Assembly (NCBI GenBank): GCA_947375135.1
Contig: CANCER010000013.1
Span: forward strand, 1 to 64,000
Direction: 5' to 3'
Length of the DNA stretch: 64,000 bases
DNA from: Comamonadaceae bacterium
GTDB lineage: Bacteria > Pseudomonadota > Gammaproteobacteria > Burkholderiales > Burkholderiaceae_C
Part shown: one piece after another, positions 42,357-53,603 of the stretch
How positions within the stretch are numbered: position 1 is the stretch's first letter
Layout of the letters: every line of letters starts with the position of its first letter
Notes under the pieces: generated by a model
The model's input: only the letters and a program-made list of their open reading frames with translations
What the model was told of the DNA's origin: nothing
Database searches by the model: none
Translations under genes and position numbers: made by a program

Positions 42357-44261
42357 ATGGCAATTCCCCAAACATTTATTCAGGAACTGGTCGCACGTGC
42401 CGACGTGGTGGAGATCGTCGGCCGCTATGTGCCCTTGAAGAAGGCCGGCGCCAACTTCATGGGCCTGTGCCCCTTCCACGGCGAGAAGTCGCCCTCGTTC
42501 TCCGTCAGTCCCACCAAACAGTTCTACCACTGCTTTGGCTGCGGCAAAAACGGCAACGCCATCAGCTTTTTGATGGACCACGCCGGTATGAGCTTCATCG
42601 AAGCCGTCAAAGACCTGGCCCAGCAATACGGCATGCAAGTGCCGGAAGAAGAAGGCACGCCGCAGGACCGGGCCCGCGCCCAGGAGCAGCGCGAGAAGCA
42701 GCACACCTTGACCAGCGTACTGGAGCAGGCTGGTGATGCCTACCGCAAGGCGCTGAAAGATTCGCCCCGCGCCATTGCCTACTTCAAGGGCCGGGGCCTT
42801 TCGGGCGAGGTTGCCAAGCAGTTTGGTCTGGGCTATGCGCCCGAGGGCTGGCGCAGCCTGGCCAGCGTGTTTCCGCACTACGACGACCCGCTGCTGGTCG
42901 AAAGTGGGCTGGTCATCAGCAATGTGGAAGAGGACGGCGGCGAGGAGAAGCGCTACGACCGTTTCCGCGATCGTGTCATGTTCCCGATCCGCAACATCAA
43001 GGGCGAGTGCATCGGTTTTGGCGGCCGTGTTCTGGGTGACGACAAGCCCAAGTACCTGAACTCACCGGAAACCCCGGTATTCAGCAAGGGCCGCGAACTC
43101 TACGGCCTGTTTGAAGCCCGCTCCGCCCTGCGCGACCAGGGCTATGTGCTGGTCACCGAGGGCTATATGGACGTGGTCGCCCTGGCGCAGCTGGGCTTTC
43201 CCAACGCGGTAGCCACGCTGGGCACCGCCTGCACGGCCGAGCATGTGCAAAAGCTGTTCCGCTTTACCGATGCGGTGGTGTTCAGTTTTGATGGCGACGC
43301 CGCCGGCCAGCGCGCCGCGCGCAAGGCGCTGGACGGCGCCCTGCCCTACGCCACAGACGTGCGCAGCATCAAGTTCCTGTTTTTGCCCACGGAGCACGAT
43401 CCCGACAGCTTTATCCGTGCCAATGGCCGCGAAGCCTTTGCCCGCTATGTGTCCGAGGCCACACCCTTGAGCCGCTTTCTGATCGAGTCCGCGCGCGAGG
43501 GCCTGGACCTCAACAGCGCCGAGGGCCGTGCGCACCTCTCCAGCAACGCCAAGCCACTGTGGTCCGCCATGCCCGATGGTGCCCTCAAGATGCAGCTGCT
43601 GGGCGAAATTGCCGACCTGGTGCAGCTCACCGGACGCGAACTGTCCGCGCTGTGGAATCCGGCCGCCGCCGCCGCGACCAAACCGGCGCGCGATGGCGGC
43701 TGGCGCAAGAACAAAGGCGACTTTGGCCAAAGCAACGCAGACCGCAGCGGTTGGGGCCAGGCAAGCTCCTATGGTGCGTTTGGCGGCCGCTCCGCCCGAC
43801 CCGGCGGGCGCTCCCAGCCGGCCAGCCGGGCCGACCATGCGACGCGCATTCTGATGGGTCAGTCGGTTTTGTGGAACACCCTGAGCAATGAAGACCATGC
43901 CCTTTTGTGCGAACTGCCCGAGCCCCACGGCCCCCTGCTGGCCTGGCTGGAAGGGCAATTACACGAACACGGCGCCCTGCCCTGGGAGGCCTTGCGCGAG
44001 GCCTTGACGGGACACGCGGGCGAAGAATTGGCACTGCGGCTGATGTCCGGCCCGGCCATTCCGGTGCAACCCGAAAGCGAATCGGCGCCCGAACTGCGCG
44101 ACCTGCTCCACCGCATGCTGATAGACCGCCTCAAGCAGCAGGAAACCGAGGCCATCGAGGCTTCCAAGGCCGATCCGCAGGCTTTGCTGCGCTACCGTGA
44201 ACTCCAGACACGCCGGCTGCAACTGGAAAAAGTGCAATCCGAAGGTATAATCCAAGGCTGA
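42357..44261 (+). CDS. dnaG: DNA primase
   Basis: A 634-residue primase. The N-terminal zinc finger has ligands C38, H41, C59 and C62 (CPFH, CFGC). The RNA-polymerase core has a TOPRIM fold (TEGYMDVVALAQ, with the acidic FDGDAAGQRA). A Gly/Ala/Arg-rich linker (about 470-510) leads to the C-terminal DnaB-binding helical domain. The true start is ATG 42357 (MAIPQTFIQEL); the frame is open upstream within ggt but is noise there. It lies 17 bp after ggt and 215 bp before rpoD, so it keeps the dnaG-rpoD pairing but without rpsU directly upstream. Confidence 0.97.
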   Translation: MAIPQTFIQELVARADVVEIVGRYVPLKKAGANFMGLCPFHGEKSPSFSVSPTKQFYHCFGCGKNGNAISFLMDHAGMSFIEAVKDLAQQYGMQVPEEEGTPQDRARAQEQREKQHTLTSVLEQAGDAYRKALKDSPRAIAYFKGRGLSGEVAKQFGLGYAPEGWRSLASVFPHYDDPLLVESGLVISNVEEDGGEEKRYDRFRDRVMFPIRNIKGECIGFGGRVLGDDKPKYLNSPETPVFSKGRELYGLFEARSALRDQGYVLVTEGYMDVVALAQLGFPNAVATLGTACTAEHVQKLFRFTDAVVFSFDGDAAGQRAARKALDGALPYATDVRSIKFLFLPTEHDPDSFIRANGREAFARYVSEATPLSRFLIESAREGLDLNSAEGRAHLSSNAKPLWSAMPDGALKMQLLGEIADLVQLTGRELSALWNPAAAAATKPARDGGWRKNKGDFGQSNADRSGWGQASSYGAFGGRSARPGGRSQPASRADHATRILMGQSVLWNTLSNEDHALLCELPEPHGPLLAWLEGQLHEHGALPWEALREALTGHAGEELALRLMSGPAIPVQPESESAPELRDLLHRMLIDRLKQQETEAIEASKADPQALLRYRELQTRRLQLEKVQSEGIIQG

Positions 44262-44475
44262 TCAGGCAAGAGCGACAGCAACACCTCCGGGCCAGGCCAT
44301 ATGCAGACACCGTTCGCAGCAGGCCACCTCACCGCAAGGATTGCATTCCAAATGTTCGCCCTCACATCTTGCCGTGGGACTTTCCTTCCCTACCCTGCCA
44401 CCTGAGGCGCCTGAGGCGACCGGGTTGGCGTTTGACCCGTCTGCTCGAATTGTTTTGATGTCCTGAGGTTTTCGC

Positions 44476-46776
44476 ATGCCCGTTCAAAAATCAGCCAAGC
44501 CAGCCACCAACGCCGTCCCGTCCGCCAGCAAAGCGCCGACCAAGACCGAAAAGAAAGCCGCACCTGTGTCCACATCCAAAGCCGCTCTGAAAGCCGCAGC
44601 CGACGAACTTCTGGCAAAGAAAAAGCCGGGTCGCCCGCCCAAAGCCGCCGCCACTGAATCCAGCGATACAGCCACCGGTGCCAAGCGCGGTCGCAAGCCA
44701 AAGGCTGCCACTGCCGCAGCCAAGAGCGGTGGAGACGGTGAAGACATGGATATGTCCGACATCGAAGCGGACCTGGCCGGTGAGCCCGAAGCCGCAACCA
44801 CCGTCACCGCAACCGGTGAAAAGGTCAAGCCGCTGCGCATGAAAATCAGCAAGGCCAAAGAACGCGCCTTGATGAAAGAGTTTGGTCTGGACGAGACCGT
44901 GCTGTCCGAAGAAGACATGGCCAAGCGCCGCGCGCGCCTGAAGGCCCTGATCACCCTGGGCAAGACCCGCGGCTACCTGACGCACGGCGAAATTTCCGAC
45001 CATCTGCCCGACAAGCTGGTCGATGCCGAAACGCTGGAAGTCGTGATCTCCATGTTGAACGACATGGGTGTCGCGGTCTACGAACAGACCCCGGATGCGG
45101 AAACCCTGTTGCTCAACAACAATGTGTCCACCGCCGCCACGGTAGAAGAAGCCGAAGAAGAAGCCGAAGCCGCCCTGTCCACCGTGGACAGCGAGTTCGG
45201 CCGCACCACCGACCCGGTGCGCATGTATATGCGTGAAATGGGCACGGTTGAACTGCTGACCCGCGAAGGCGAAATTGAAATCGCCAAGCGCATCGAAGGC
45301 GGCCTGATGGCCATGATGGAGGCGATCAGCAAGTCGCCCGCCACCATCGCCGAAATCCTGCGCCTGGGCGAAGACATCCGCGAAGGCAAGGTGGTCATCA
45401 CCACCATCGTCGACGGTTTCTCCAACCCCAACGAGGCCGATGACTATGTGGCCGAAGAAGACTTCGACGAGTTCGACGAGAACGATGACGACGACGGCAA
45501 GGGCGGCTCCAAGGCGCTGACCAAGAAGCTCGAAGAGTTAAAGAAACAGGCGCTGGAACGCTTCGACAAGCTGCGCGAACTGTTCGAAAAAATCCACAAG
45601 ATCTATGACAAGGAAGGCTACGGCACGCCTGCCTACGTCAAGACCCAGAATGCGCTGAGCGAAGAGCTGATGACCATCCGCTTCACCGCCAAGGCGATTG
45701 AGAAGCTGTGCGACATGGTGCGCGGCCAGGTGGATGATGTGCGCAAGATGGAGCGCGAACTGCGTCGCATCATCGTCGACAAGTGCGGCTACTCCCAGGA
45801 AAACTTCATTGCCGAATTCAGCGGCCGCGACAAAAACAACCAGCCGGTTGCCAGCAACCTGCTGAACCTGAAGTGGATCGAAAAGCAAGCCGCCGCCGGC
45901 AAACCCTGGTCTGCCGTCATGGGTCGCAACATTCCGCCGGTGCAGGATCTGCAGCAAAAGCTGACCGATCTGCAGTCCCGCGTGGTCGTGCCCCTGGCCC
46001 AGCTGAAAGACATCAACAAGCGCATGAACTCGGGCGAATCGTCCAGCCGTGCGGCCAAGAAAGAGATGATCGAGGCCAATCTGCGCCTGGTGATCTCGAT
46101 TGCCAAGAAGTACACCAACCGCGGCCTGCAGTTCCTGGATCTGATCCAGGAAGGCAACATCGGTCTGATGAAGGCCGTGGACAAGTTCGAATACCGCCGC
46201 GGCTACAAGTTCTCGACCTACGCCACCTGGTGGATTCGCCAGGCCATTACCCGCTCGATTGCGGACCAGGCGCGCACCATCCGGATTCCGGTGCACATGA
46301 TCGAAACCATCAACAAGATGAACCGCATCAGCCGCCAGCACCTGCAGGAGTTCGGCTTTGAGCCCGATGCCTCCGTGTTGGCCGAGAAGATGGAGATCCC
46401 GGAAGACAAGATCCGCAAGATCATGAAGATCGCCAAAGAGCCGATCTCCATGGAAACCCCCATCGGTGACGATGACGACAGCCACCTGGGTGACTTCATT
46501 GAGGACGGTGCCAACACCGCCCCCATGGAAGCCGCCATGCAGGCCGGTCTGCGCGATGTGGTCAAGGACATCCTCGACAGCCTGACGCCGCGCGAAGCCA
46601 AGGTGCTGCGCATGCGCTTCGGTATCGAAATGACGTCCGACCACACGCTGGAAGAAGTGGGCAAGCAGTTTGACGTGACGCGTGAGCGCATCCGCCAGAT
46701 TGAAGCCAAGGCTTTGCGCAAACTGAAACATCCAAGTCGCTCCGACAAACTGCGTAGCTTCACCGACACGCTGTAA
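44476..46776 (+). CDS. rpoD: RNA polymerase primary sigma factor (sigma-70)
   Basis: A 766-residue housekeeping sigma factor. It has a long Lys/Ala/Pro-rich N-terminal extension (residues 1-100), typical of betaproteobacteria. Region 1.1, the non-conserved region with an acidic stretch ([11 protein letters not shown]), and regions 1.2-2.4 ([35 protein letters not shown]), 3 and 4.2 ([17 protein letters not shown]) follow. It directs transcription of most genes. It has a GAGG ribosome binding site upstream and ends at a strong terminator. The 214-bp gap after dnaG holds no recognisable gene. Confidence 0.97.
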   Translation: MPVQKSAKPATNAVPSASKAPTKTEKKAAPVSTSKAALKAAADELLAKKKPGRPPKAAATESSDTATGAKRGRKPKAATAAAKSGGDGEDMDMSDIEADLAGEPEAATTVTATGEKVKPLRMKISKAKERALMKEFGLDETVLSEEDMAKRRARLKALITLGKTRGYLTHGEISDHLPDKLVDAETLEVVISMLNDMGVAVYEQTPDAETLLLNNNVSTAATVEEAEEEAEAALSTVDSEFGRTTDPVRMYMREMGTVELLTREGEIEIAKRIEGGLMAMMEAISKSPATIAEILRLGEDIREGKVVITTIVDGFSNPNEADDYVAEEDFDEFDENDDDDGKGGSKALTKKLEELKKQALERFDKLRELFEKIHKIYDKEGYGTPAYVKTQNALSEELMTIRFTAKAIEKLCDMVRGQVDDVRKMERELRRIIVDKCGYSQENFIAEFSGRDKNNQPVASNLLNLKWIEKQAAAGKPWSAVMGRNIPPVQDLQQKLTDLQSRVVVPLAQLKDINKRMNSGESSSRAAKKEMIEANLRLVISIAKKYTNRGLQFLDLIQEGNIGLMKAVDKFEYRRGYKFSTYATWWIRQAITRSIADQARTIRIPVHMIETINKMNRISRQHLQEFGFEPDASVLAEKMEIPEDKIRKIMKIAKEPISMETPIGDDDDSHLGDFIEDGANTAPMEAAMQAGLRDVVKDILDSLTPREAKVLRMRFGIEMTSDHTLEEVGKQFDVTRERIRQIEAKALRKLKHPSRSDKLRSFTDTL

Positions 46777-46780
46777 TAGG

Positions 46781-46814
46781 AAACCAAGTGGGCTGTCAGC
46801 CCACTTTGGTTTTT
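46781..46814 (+). terminator. Rho-independent terminator of rpoD
   Basis: A long hairpin (AAACCAA-GTGGGCT paired with AGCCCAC-TTTGGTTT, loop GTC) followed by T5. It starts 5 bp after the rpoD stop. The end of its T-run abuts the Shine-Dalgarno sequence of the next gene. Confidence 0.85.
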
Positions 46815-46825
46815 AGGAGCTTGAT

Positions 46826-48709
46826 TTGGACGATGTCTTTGTCCTGCTGGACGACTGCCACGCCACTGCGGCTGCGCCCAGCAGCAGGCTGTACAGCGGC
46901 TTTGTGCGCGAACACCGTTGCACCGATCCGCACACGCTGGATGCGCTCTGGCAGGCCGTCGCGGCCGACCAGCGCAAGGGGCTGCACGCCGCCATCTTCG
47001 CGGACTACGAATGGGGCTGCAAGCTGCAACAGGCCGGGCTGGCACAGGTCACCGCGCGGGACCGCAGCGCCTTGCGCGTGTTCATGTTTGAGAGGCTGCA
47101 GACGCTGGGCGCCGGGGCGGTGGCGCAATGGCTGGCGCAACAGGACGGCAGCGACACCCCCTCGCCTGCCGGCATCTGCGATTTGCAAGCCGAAATCGAC
47201 CAGGGGCAATTTGAAGCTGCCATCGCGCACATCCATGCGCTGATCCGCCGGGGCGAAACCTACCAGGTCAACTACACCTTGCGCATGCGCGGCTCGCAAT
47301 ACGGCACACCCCTGGGGCTGTACCGGCGCCTGCGCGCCATGCAGCCGGTGGCCTTTGGCGCGCTGGCCTTGCTGCCCGGCATTTCCAGTGAATCCGCAAG
47401 CGCTGCAGACCAGTGGGTTTTGTCTTCATCGCCCGAACTGTTTGTGCGCAACACCGCAGGCCAACTCACGGCCCGCCCGATGAAGGGCACGGCCGCACGG
47501 CTTGCCGATCCGGAACGGGACCTTCAGCGCGCGCACTGGCTGGCCCACGACGCCAAGAACCGCTCCGAAAACGTGATGATCGTGGACCTGCTGCGCAACG
47601 ACCTGGGCCGCATTTCAGAAACCGGTTCGGTCCAGGTGCCCACGCTGTTCGCCGTGGAAACGTACAAGACGGTGCACCAGATGACCTCCACGGTCACGTC
47701 CCGCTTGCGCACCGGTGTTCCATTCCCCGAGGTGCTGCGCGCCCTGTTCCCCTGTGGTTCGATTACCGGCGCACCCAAGCTGCACACCATGGATTTGATT
47801 GCTGCCCTGGAATCCGGAGCCCGCGGCCTGTATTGCGGTGCGATAGGTTGGGTGGATGCCCCCACTGCCGGATCCCCTGCCGGCGACTTTTGCCTGTCGG
47901 TGGCCATTCGCACCATCGTTCTGGGTGCAGAACAATCCGGGCGGCGTGCGGCCCTGCTCGGCGTGGGCAACGGCATCGTGATGGATTCGGATGCCGCAGA
48001 AGAATTTGCCGAAGTCCAGGCCAAGACGCGTTACCTGCGGGAAATGGAGCCCGGCTTAACGCTGTTTGAAACCCTGCGTGTGCAGCATGGACGCGCGGTG
48101 CGGCTGCCGCAGCATCTGCAGCGACTGCAAGCCAGCGCCCGGGCGTTGGGCTTTGCCTGCGATGCAGCAACGGTTGCCAACACATTGGCGGCGTACTTGC
48201 AGACTCTGGACCCGGCGCAGTCGTATCGCCTGCGCCTCGATCTGCAGCACAACGGTGACGTCCGTTTGCAGCACAGCGTCCTCGGTGCCCGGGCCGTCGG
48301 CCCGGCCGGTTTGGTGCTCTCGGCCACCCCCGTGCCCGCACAGGAGGCGGCCCTGCTGAACCACAAGACCTCACTGCGCAGCGCCTATGACGCAGCCATC
48401 CAGAAGGCAATCGCCTGCGAGGCCTTTGATGCTGTTTTTCTCAACGACCGGGGCGAGGTGTGCGAAGGTGCCCGCAGCAGCCTGTTCGTTCAATTGGACG
48501 GCCGCTGGTGGACACCACCGTTGCGGTGCGGCGTGCTGGCAGCGGTCATGCGCCAGCGTCTGCTGCAGCGCCACCCGCAGATCGGTGAAAAAGCGCTCGG
48601 TCTGGACGACGTGCTGTCGGCGCAGGCGCTGGTGGTGTGCAGTTCGCTGCGTGGGCTGCAGCGTGCGCGGTGGCTCAGGGATGCGCACGGAAATGTGCTG
48701 CGCGTGTAA
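46826..48709 (+). CDS. pabB: fused aminodeoxychorismate synthase component I and aminodeoxychorismate lyase (PabB-PabC)
   Basis: A 627-residue fusion. Residues 1 to about 400 are a chorismate-binding PabB domain (GETYQVNYTLRMRG, RPMKGTAAR, DLLRNDLGRISETGSV, PCGSITGAPK). From about residue 410 there is a class IV PLP aminotransferase-fold PabC domain (LTLFETLRV, PLP Lys in NHKTSLRSAYD, GEVCEGARSSLF). Together with a PabA glutaminase elsewhere it makes p-aminobenzoate for folate. The start is TTG at 46826, with AGGAG six bases upstream (46815-46819); no suitable ATG is nearby. Its ribosome binding site sits directly after the rpoD terminator, so expression depends on read-through or a promoter within rpoD. 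Confidence 0.92.
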   Translation: MDDVFVLLDDCHATAAAPSSRLYSGFVREHRCTDPHTLDALWQAVAADQRKGLHAAIFADYEWGCKLQQAGLAQVTARDRSALRVFMFERLQTLGAGAVAQWLAQQDGSDTPSPAGICDLQAEIDQGQFEAAIAHIHALIRRGETYQVNYTLRMRGSQYGTPLGLYRRLRAMQPVAFGALALLPGISSESASAADQWVLSSSPELFVRNTAGQLTARPMKGTAARLADPERDLQRAHWLAHDAKNRSENVMIVDLLRNDLGRISETGSVQVPTLFAVETYKTVHQMTSTVTSRLRTGVPFPEVLRALFPCGSITGAPKLHTMDLIAALESGARGLYCGAIGWVDAPTAGSPAGDFCLSVAIRTIVLGAEQSGRRAALLGVGNGIVMDSDAAEEFAEVQAKTRYLREMEPGLTLFETLRVQHGRAVRLPQHLQRLQASARALGFACDAATVANTLAAYLQTLDPAQSYRLRLDLQHNGDVRLQHSVLGARAVGPAGLVLSATPVPAQEAALLNHKTSLRSAYDAAIQKAIACEAFDAVFLNDRGEVCEGARSSLFVQLDGRWWTPPLRCGVLAAVMRQRLLQRHPQIGEKALGLDDVLSAQALVVCSSLRGLQRARWLRDAHGNVLRV

Positions 48710-48755
48710 TTGCGATAAGCTGGCGCACGAACGGTTGCGAACAGGGGGTGCGTGC

Positions 48756-49067
48756 ATGGGTACCAAAGAATTGCTGGCCATGGGGCAGTTGCTCAGCCTG
48801 CTGGAGGCCCGCTACGCCATGCGGGTGCTCTGGGCGCTCAAAGACGGCCGTGCGCAAACCTTCCGTCTTTTGCAGGACAGTGTGGGCGGCATCACGCCCA
48901 ACACCCTGAACACCCGCATCAAGGAGTTGCGTGAAGCCGGCCTGCTGACGCACGTCAGCGAAGGCTATTGCCTGACGCCGGTCGGTACCGAGTTCAGCAA
49001 GCGCCTGAGCGAATGGCCCGCCTTCGCGGCCCGCTGGGCTGGCGGCCAGCCCAAGCCACCCCAGTAG
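48756..49067 (+). CDS. HxlR-like winged-helix transcriptional regulator
   Basis: A 103-residue protein with an HxlR-type winged helix: LLSLLEARYAMRVLWALKDG, then recognition region GGITPNTLNTRIKELREAGL and wing residues with GYCLTPVGTEF. HxlR proteins are small dimeric regulators of varied, often redox or aldehyde, stress genes. This one lacks the usual conserved N-terminal Cys. It follows pabB by 46 bp on the same strand; no divergent target is apparent. Confidence 0.8.
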   Translation: MGTKELLAMGQLLSLLEARYAMRVLWALKDGRAQTFRLLQDSVGGITPNTLNTRIKELREAGLLTHVSEGYCLTPVGTEFSKRLSEWPAFAARWAGGQPKPPQ

Positions 49068-49164
49068 CCGGTCTTGCCAGGCCTATGCGGCATAATTTAG
49101 GGTTGGCCCGTACCCGGTACTTCGCCGCGCGATAACGGACTCGCAACAACCCCAAGGAATATTC

Positions 49165-49512
49165 ATGCAAACCACAGCAAGCGGACTTCAATATCTGGAC
49201 ACAGTAGAGGGCAGCGGAGCCCAGGCAGTAGCCGGCAACAGCGTCAAGGTGCATTACACCGGCTGGCTGTTTAACGACGGCGTTCAGGGCGCCAAGTTCG
49301 ACTCCAGCAAAGACCGCGGCGATCCGTTCGTGTTCAGCCTGGGCGCCGGCATGGTGATCAAGGGTTGGGACGAAGGCGTGGCCGGCATGAAGGTGGGCGG
49401 TGCGCGCACCCTGATCATCCCTGCAGCCCTGGGCTACGGTGCGCGTGGCGCAGGCGGCGTGATCCCCCCGAACGCCACACTCAAGTTTGACGTGGAACTG
49501 CTGGCCGTCTAG
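49165..49512 (+). CDS. FKBP-type peptidyl-prolyl cis-trans isomerase
   Basis: A 115-residue single-domain FKBP without a signal peptide, so cytoplasmic. Family residues are visible in [45 protein letters not shown] and IPAALGYG. It catalyses prolyl isomerisation in protein folding. It has an AAGGAA ribosome binding site upstream and precedes the grpE-dnaK-dnaJ cluster, whose heat-shock promoter starts 44 bp after its stop. Confidence 0.93.
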   Translation: MQTTASGLQYLDTVEGSGAQAVAGNSVKVHYTGWLFNDGVQGAKFDSSKDRGDPFVFSLGAGMVIKGWDEGVAGMKVGGARTLIIPAALGYGARGAGGVIPPNATLKFDVELLAV

Positions 49513-49556
49513 GAAGCATCCCTGCCCCGGCCTTGCCCTTGCTGCAGGGAGGGGCT

Positions 49557-49584
49557 CTTGAAACCGGTTCGATTGCCCCCAACT
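49557..49584 (+). promoter_or_regulatory. sigma-32-type heat-shock promoter of grpE
   Basis: CTTGAAA (49557-49563), a 13-bp spacer and CCCCAACT (49577-49584). This is close to the RpoH consensus CTTGAAA-N11-16-CCCCATnT. It lies 45 bp upstream of the grpE start. Confidence 0.8.
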
Positions 49585-49628
49585 GCGGGGCATCGTTTTA
49601 TTTGCAGCCTTCATTGCGACCCACCAGC

Positions 49629-50195
49629 ATGTCTGAACCAACCCACCCTACCGCCCCCGACCAAGACCAAGCCCCCGGCCAACCCAGTGCCGAAGAACTG
49701 GCCGCAGCCCTGAACGCCACCGAAGCCGATGCCATGGCCGCACTGCAGGCAGAGCTGGCCACACTCAAGGCCAAGAGCGCCGAGATGGCCGACCAGTACC
49801 TGCGCGCCAAGGCCGATGCAGAGAACGCCCGCCGCCGGGCCGAAGAAGAAATTTCCAAGGCACGCAAGTTTGCCGTGGAAGGCTTTGCGGATAGCCTGCT
49901 GCCCGTCGCTGACAGCCTGGAAGCGGGCCTGCTCATCAAGGACGCCAGCGCCGACCAGATCCGCGAAGGCGCCCAGGCCACGCTGCGCCAGTTGCTTGCT
50001 GCGCTGGAGCGCAACAAGGTGATCGCCATCAACCCCGAGCCCGGCGCCAAGTTTGACCCGCACCAACACCAGGCCATCAGCGTGGTGCCTTCCGAACTGG
50101 AAGCCAACACGGTGGTCAGCGTGCTGCAAAAAGGCTACTCCATCGTCGAGCGCGTTCTGCGCCCGGCGCTGGTGACAGTGGCAGCCGCCAAGTAA
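49629..50195 (+). CDS. grpE: nucleotide exchange factor GrpE
   Basis: A 188-residue GrpE: an acidic disordered N-terminus, a long coiled coil (residues 35-90, ending [17 protein letters not shown]) and a C-terminal beta domain with [11 protein letters not shown] and [16 protein letters not shown]. It releases ADP from DnaK. The start at 49629 (MSEPTHP) fits the promoter at 49557-49584; the longer frame includes that promoter. It is followed by dnaK after 111 bp. Confidence 0.96.
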   Translation: MSEPTHPTAPDQDQAPGQPSAEELAAALNATEADAMAALQAELATLKAKSAEMADQYLRAKADAENARRRAEEEISKARKFAVEGFADSLLPVADSLEAGLLIKDASADQIREGAQATLRQLLAALERNKVIAINPEPGAKFDPHQHQAISVVPSELEANTVVSVLQKGYSIVERVLRPALVTVAAAK

Positions 50196-50202
50196 GCACA
50201 GC

Positions 50203-50221
50203 GTGCGCTGAATCAGCGCAC
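50203..50221 (+). other. grpE-dnaK intercistronic hairpin
   Basis: GTGCGCTG-AAT-CAGCGCAC is a perfect 8-bp stem with a 3-base loop, 8 bp after the grpE stop. No T-run follows, so it is not a classic intrinsic terminator. It may stabilise the grpE 3' end or attenuate read-through into dnaK. Confidence 0.5.
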
Positions 50222-50240
50222 GAAAGAAGGGGCCGGTGGG

Positions 50241-50266
50241 CTTGAAAGCCGGCCATCAGCCCACAC
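50241..50266 (+). promoter_or_regulatory. second sigma-32-type promoter, upstream of dnaK
   Basis: CTTGAAA (50241-50247), a 12-bp spacer and CCCACAC (50260-50266). The -35 is perfect and the -10 partly matches the RpoH consensus. It would start transcription about 35 bp upstream of dnaK, giving dnaK its own heat-shock promoter. Confidence 0.6.
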
Positions 50267-50306
50267 CTCGTAAACATCTGAATTTTGAATCAAGCAGGAG
50301 TACATC

Positions 50307-52256
<1,950 letters not shown>

Positions 52257-52285
52257 ACGCCGACGGCGAACGTTCGCCCCTGCGC

Positions 52286-52324
52286 GCCGCGTTGAACACC
52301 TTGGGTGGCTCAACGCGGCTTTTG
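52286..52324 (+). terminator. hairpin terminator or attenuator between dnaK and dnaJ
   Basis: A 10-bp perfect stem, GCCGCGTTGA with TCAACGCGGC, followed by TTTTG. It lies 29 bp after dnaK and 26 bp before dnaJ. The short T-run suggests partial termination, which would keep DnaJ below DnaK in amount. Confidence 0.65.
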
Positions 52325-52349
52325 TGTTGTAAACAGACCCCGATTGAAC

Positions 52350-53495
52350 ATGGCCAAAAGAGACTATTACGAAACCCTCGGCGTTGCCAAGAATGCCAGC
52401 GAAGAGGACATCAAGAAGGCCTACCGCAAGCTGGCCATGAAGCACCACCCGGACCGCAACCAGGGTGACGCCACCAAGGCGGCCGAAGAGAAATTCAAGG
52501 AGGCCAAAGAGGCCTATGAGATGCTGTCGGACGCGCAGAAGCGCGCCGCCTATGACCAGTACGGCCACGCCGGCGTCGACCCGAACCGCGGTGGTGGCGG
52601 TGCAGGCGCAGAAGGCTATGGCGGTTTCGCCGAAGCCTTTGGCGATATCTTCGGTGACATGTTCGGCCAGCAGCGCGGCGGGCGTCCCGGCGCCGGCGGC
52701 GGTCGTCAGGTCTACCGTGGCAGCGACCTGAGCTACGCCATGGAAGTCACCCTGGAAGAAGCGGCCCGTGGCAAGGACGCGCAAATCCGCATTCCCAGCT
52801 GGGACAGCTGCGACACCTGCAAGGGCACCGGCGCCAAACCCGGCACCCAGGTCAAGACCTGCGGTACCTGCAGCGGTGCCGGTACCGTGCAGATGCGCCA
52901 GGGCTTTTTCAGCGTGCAACAAACCTGCCCCACCTGCCGCGGCAATGGCAAGGTGATTCCCGAGCCTTGCACGGCTTGCCATGGACAGGGCAAGATCAAG
53001 CGCCAGAAGACCCTGGAAGTCAAAATCCCGGCAGGTATCGACGGTGGCATGCGCATCCGCAGTGCCGGCAACGGCGAGCCTGGAACCAACGGCGGCCCGG
53101 CAGGGGACCTGTACATCGAGATCCGCCTCAAGAAGCACGACATCTTTGAGCGCGACGGCGATGACATCCACTGCTCGGTGCCCATCAGCATGGCCACGGC
53201 CGCGCTGGGTGGCGAGATCGATGTACCCACGCTGGCCGGCAAGGCTGCCATCGACATCCCTGAAGGCACGCAGACCGGCAAGCAATTCCGCCTGCGGGGA
53301 AAAGGCATCAAGGGCGTGCGCGGCAGCTACCCCGGGGACCTGTACTGCCACATCGTGGTGGAAACGCCGGTCAAGTTGAGCGAGCACCAGCGCAAACTGC
53401 TGCGGGAGCTGGACGATTCGTTCAAAAAGGGCGGTAGCAAGCACTCTCCTTCCGGTGACAGCTGGACGGACCGCTTGAAGAGCTTCTTCAGCTAG
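52350..53495 (+). CDS. dnaJ: co-chaperone DnaJ (Hsp40)
   Basis: A 381-residue class A J-protein. The J domain (residues 1-70) has the HPD motif in KHHPDRNQ. The Gly/Phe-rich segment (about 75-130) is followed by four zinc motifs [24 protein letters not shown] and CTACHGQG. The C-terminal substrate-binding domains complete it. It delivers clients to DnaK and stimulates its ATPase. The start at 52350 ([12 protein letters not shown]) is the family start. It ends 57 bp before a terminator. Confidence 0.98.
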   Translation: MAKRDYYETLGVAKNASEEDIKKAYRKLAMKHHPDRNQGDATKAAEEKFKEAKEAYEMLSDAQKRAAYDQYGHAGVDPNRGGGGAGAEGYGGFAEAFGDIFGDMFGQQRGGRPGAGGGRQVYRGSDLSYAMEVTLEEAARGKDAQIRIPSWDSCDTCKGTGAKPGTQVKTCGTCSGAGTVQMRQGFFSVQQTCPTCRGNGKVIPEPCTACHGQGKIKRQKTLEVKIPAGIDGGMRIRSAGNGEPGTNGGPAGDLYIEIRLKKHDIFERDGDDIHCSVPISMATAALGGEIDVPTLAGKAAIDIPEGTQTGKQFRLRGKGIKGVRGSYPGDLYCHIVVETPVKLSEHQRKLLRELDDSFKKGGSKHSPSGDSWTDRLKSFFS

Positions 53496-53552
53496 CGCCG
53501 AAAAAAGGCGCCCCCGTAACGCGATTTCCTTGCGTTATTCGATGGGCAAGCG

Positions 53553-53590
53553 ATGCCGCCAGGTCTATAAAGGCCTGGTGGCATTTTTTA
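53553..53590 (+). terminator. Rho-independent terminator of the dnaK operon
   Basis: An 11-bp stem with one G-T wobble (ATGCCGCCAGG with CCTGGTGGCAT), loop about 10, followed by T6. It lies 57 bp after dnaJ and ends just before the ribosome binding region of the beta-CASP gene. Confidence 0.85.
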
Positions 53591-53603
53591 TTGGGGGTTT
53601 GAT

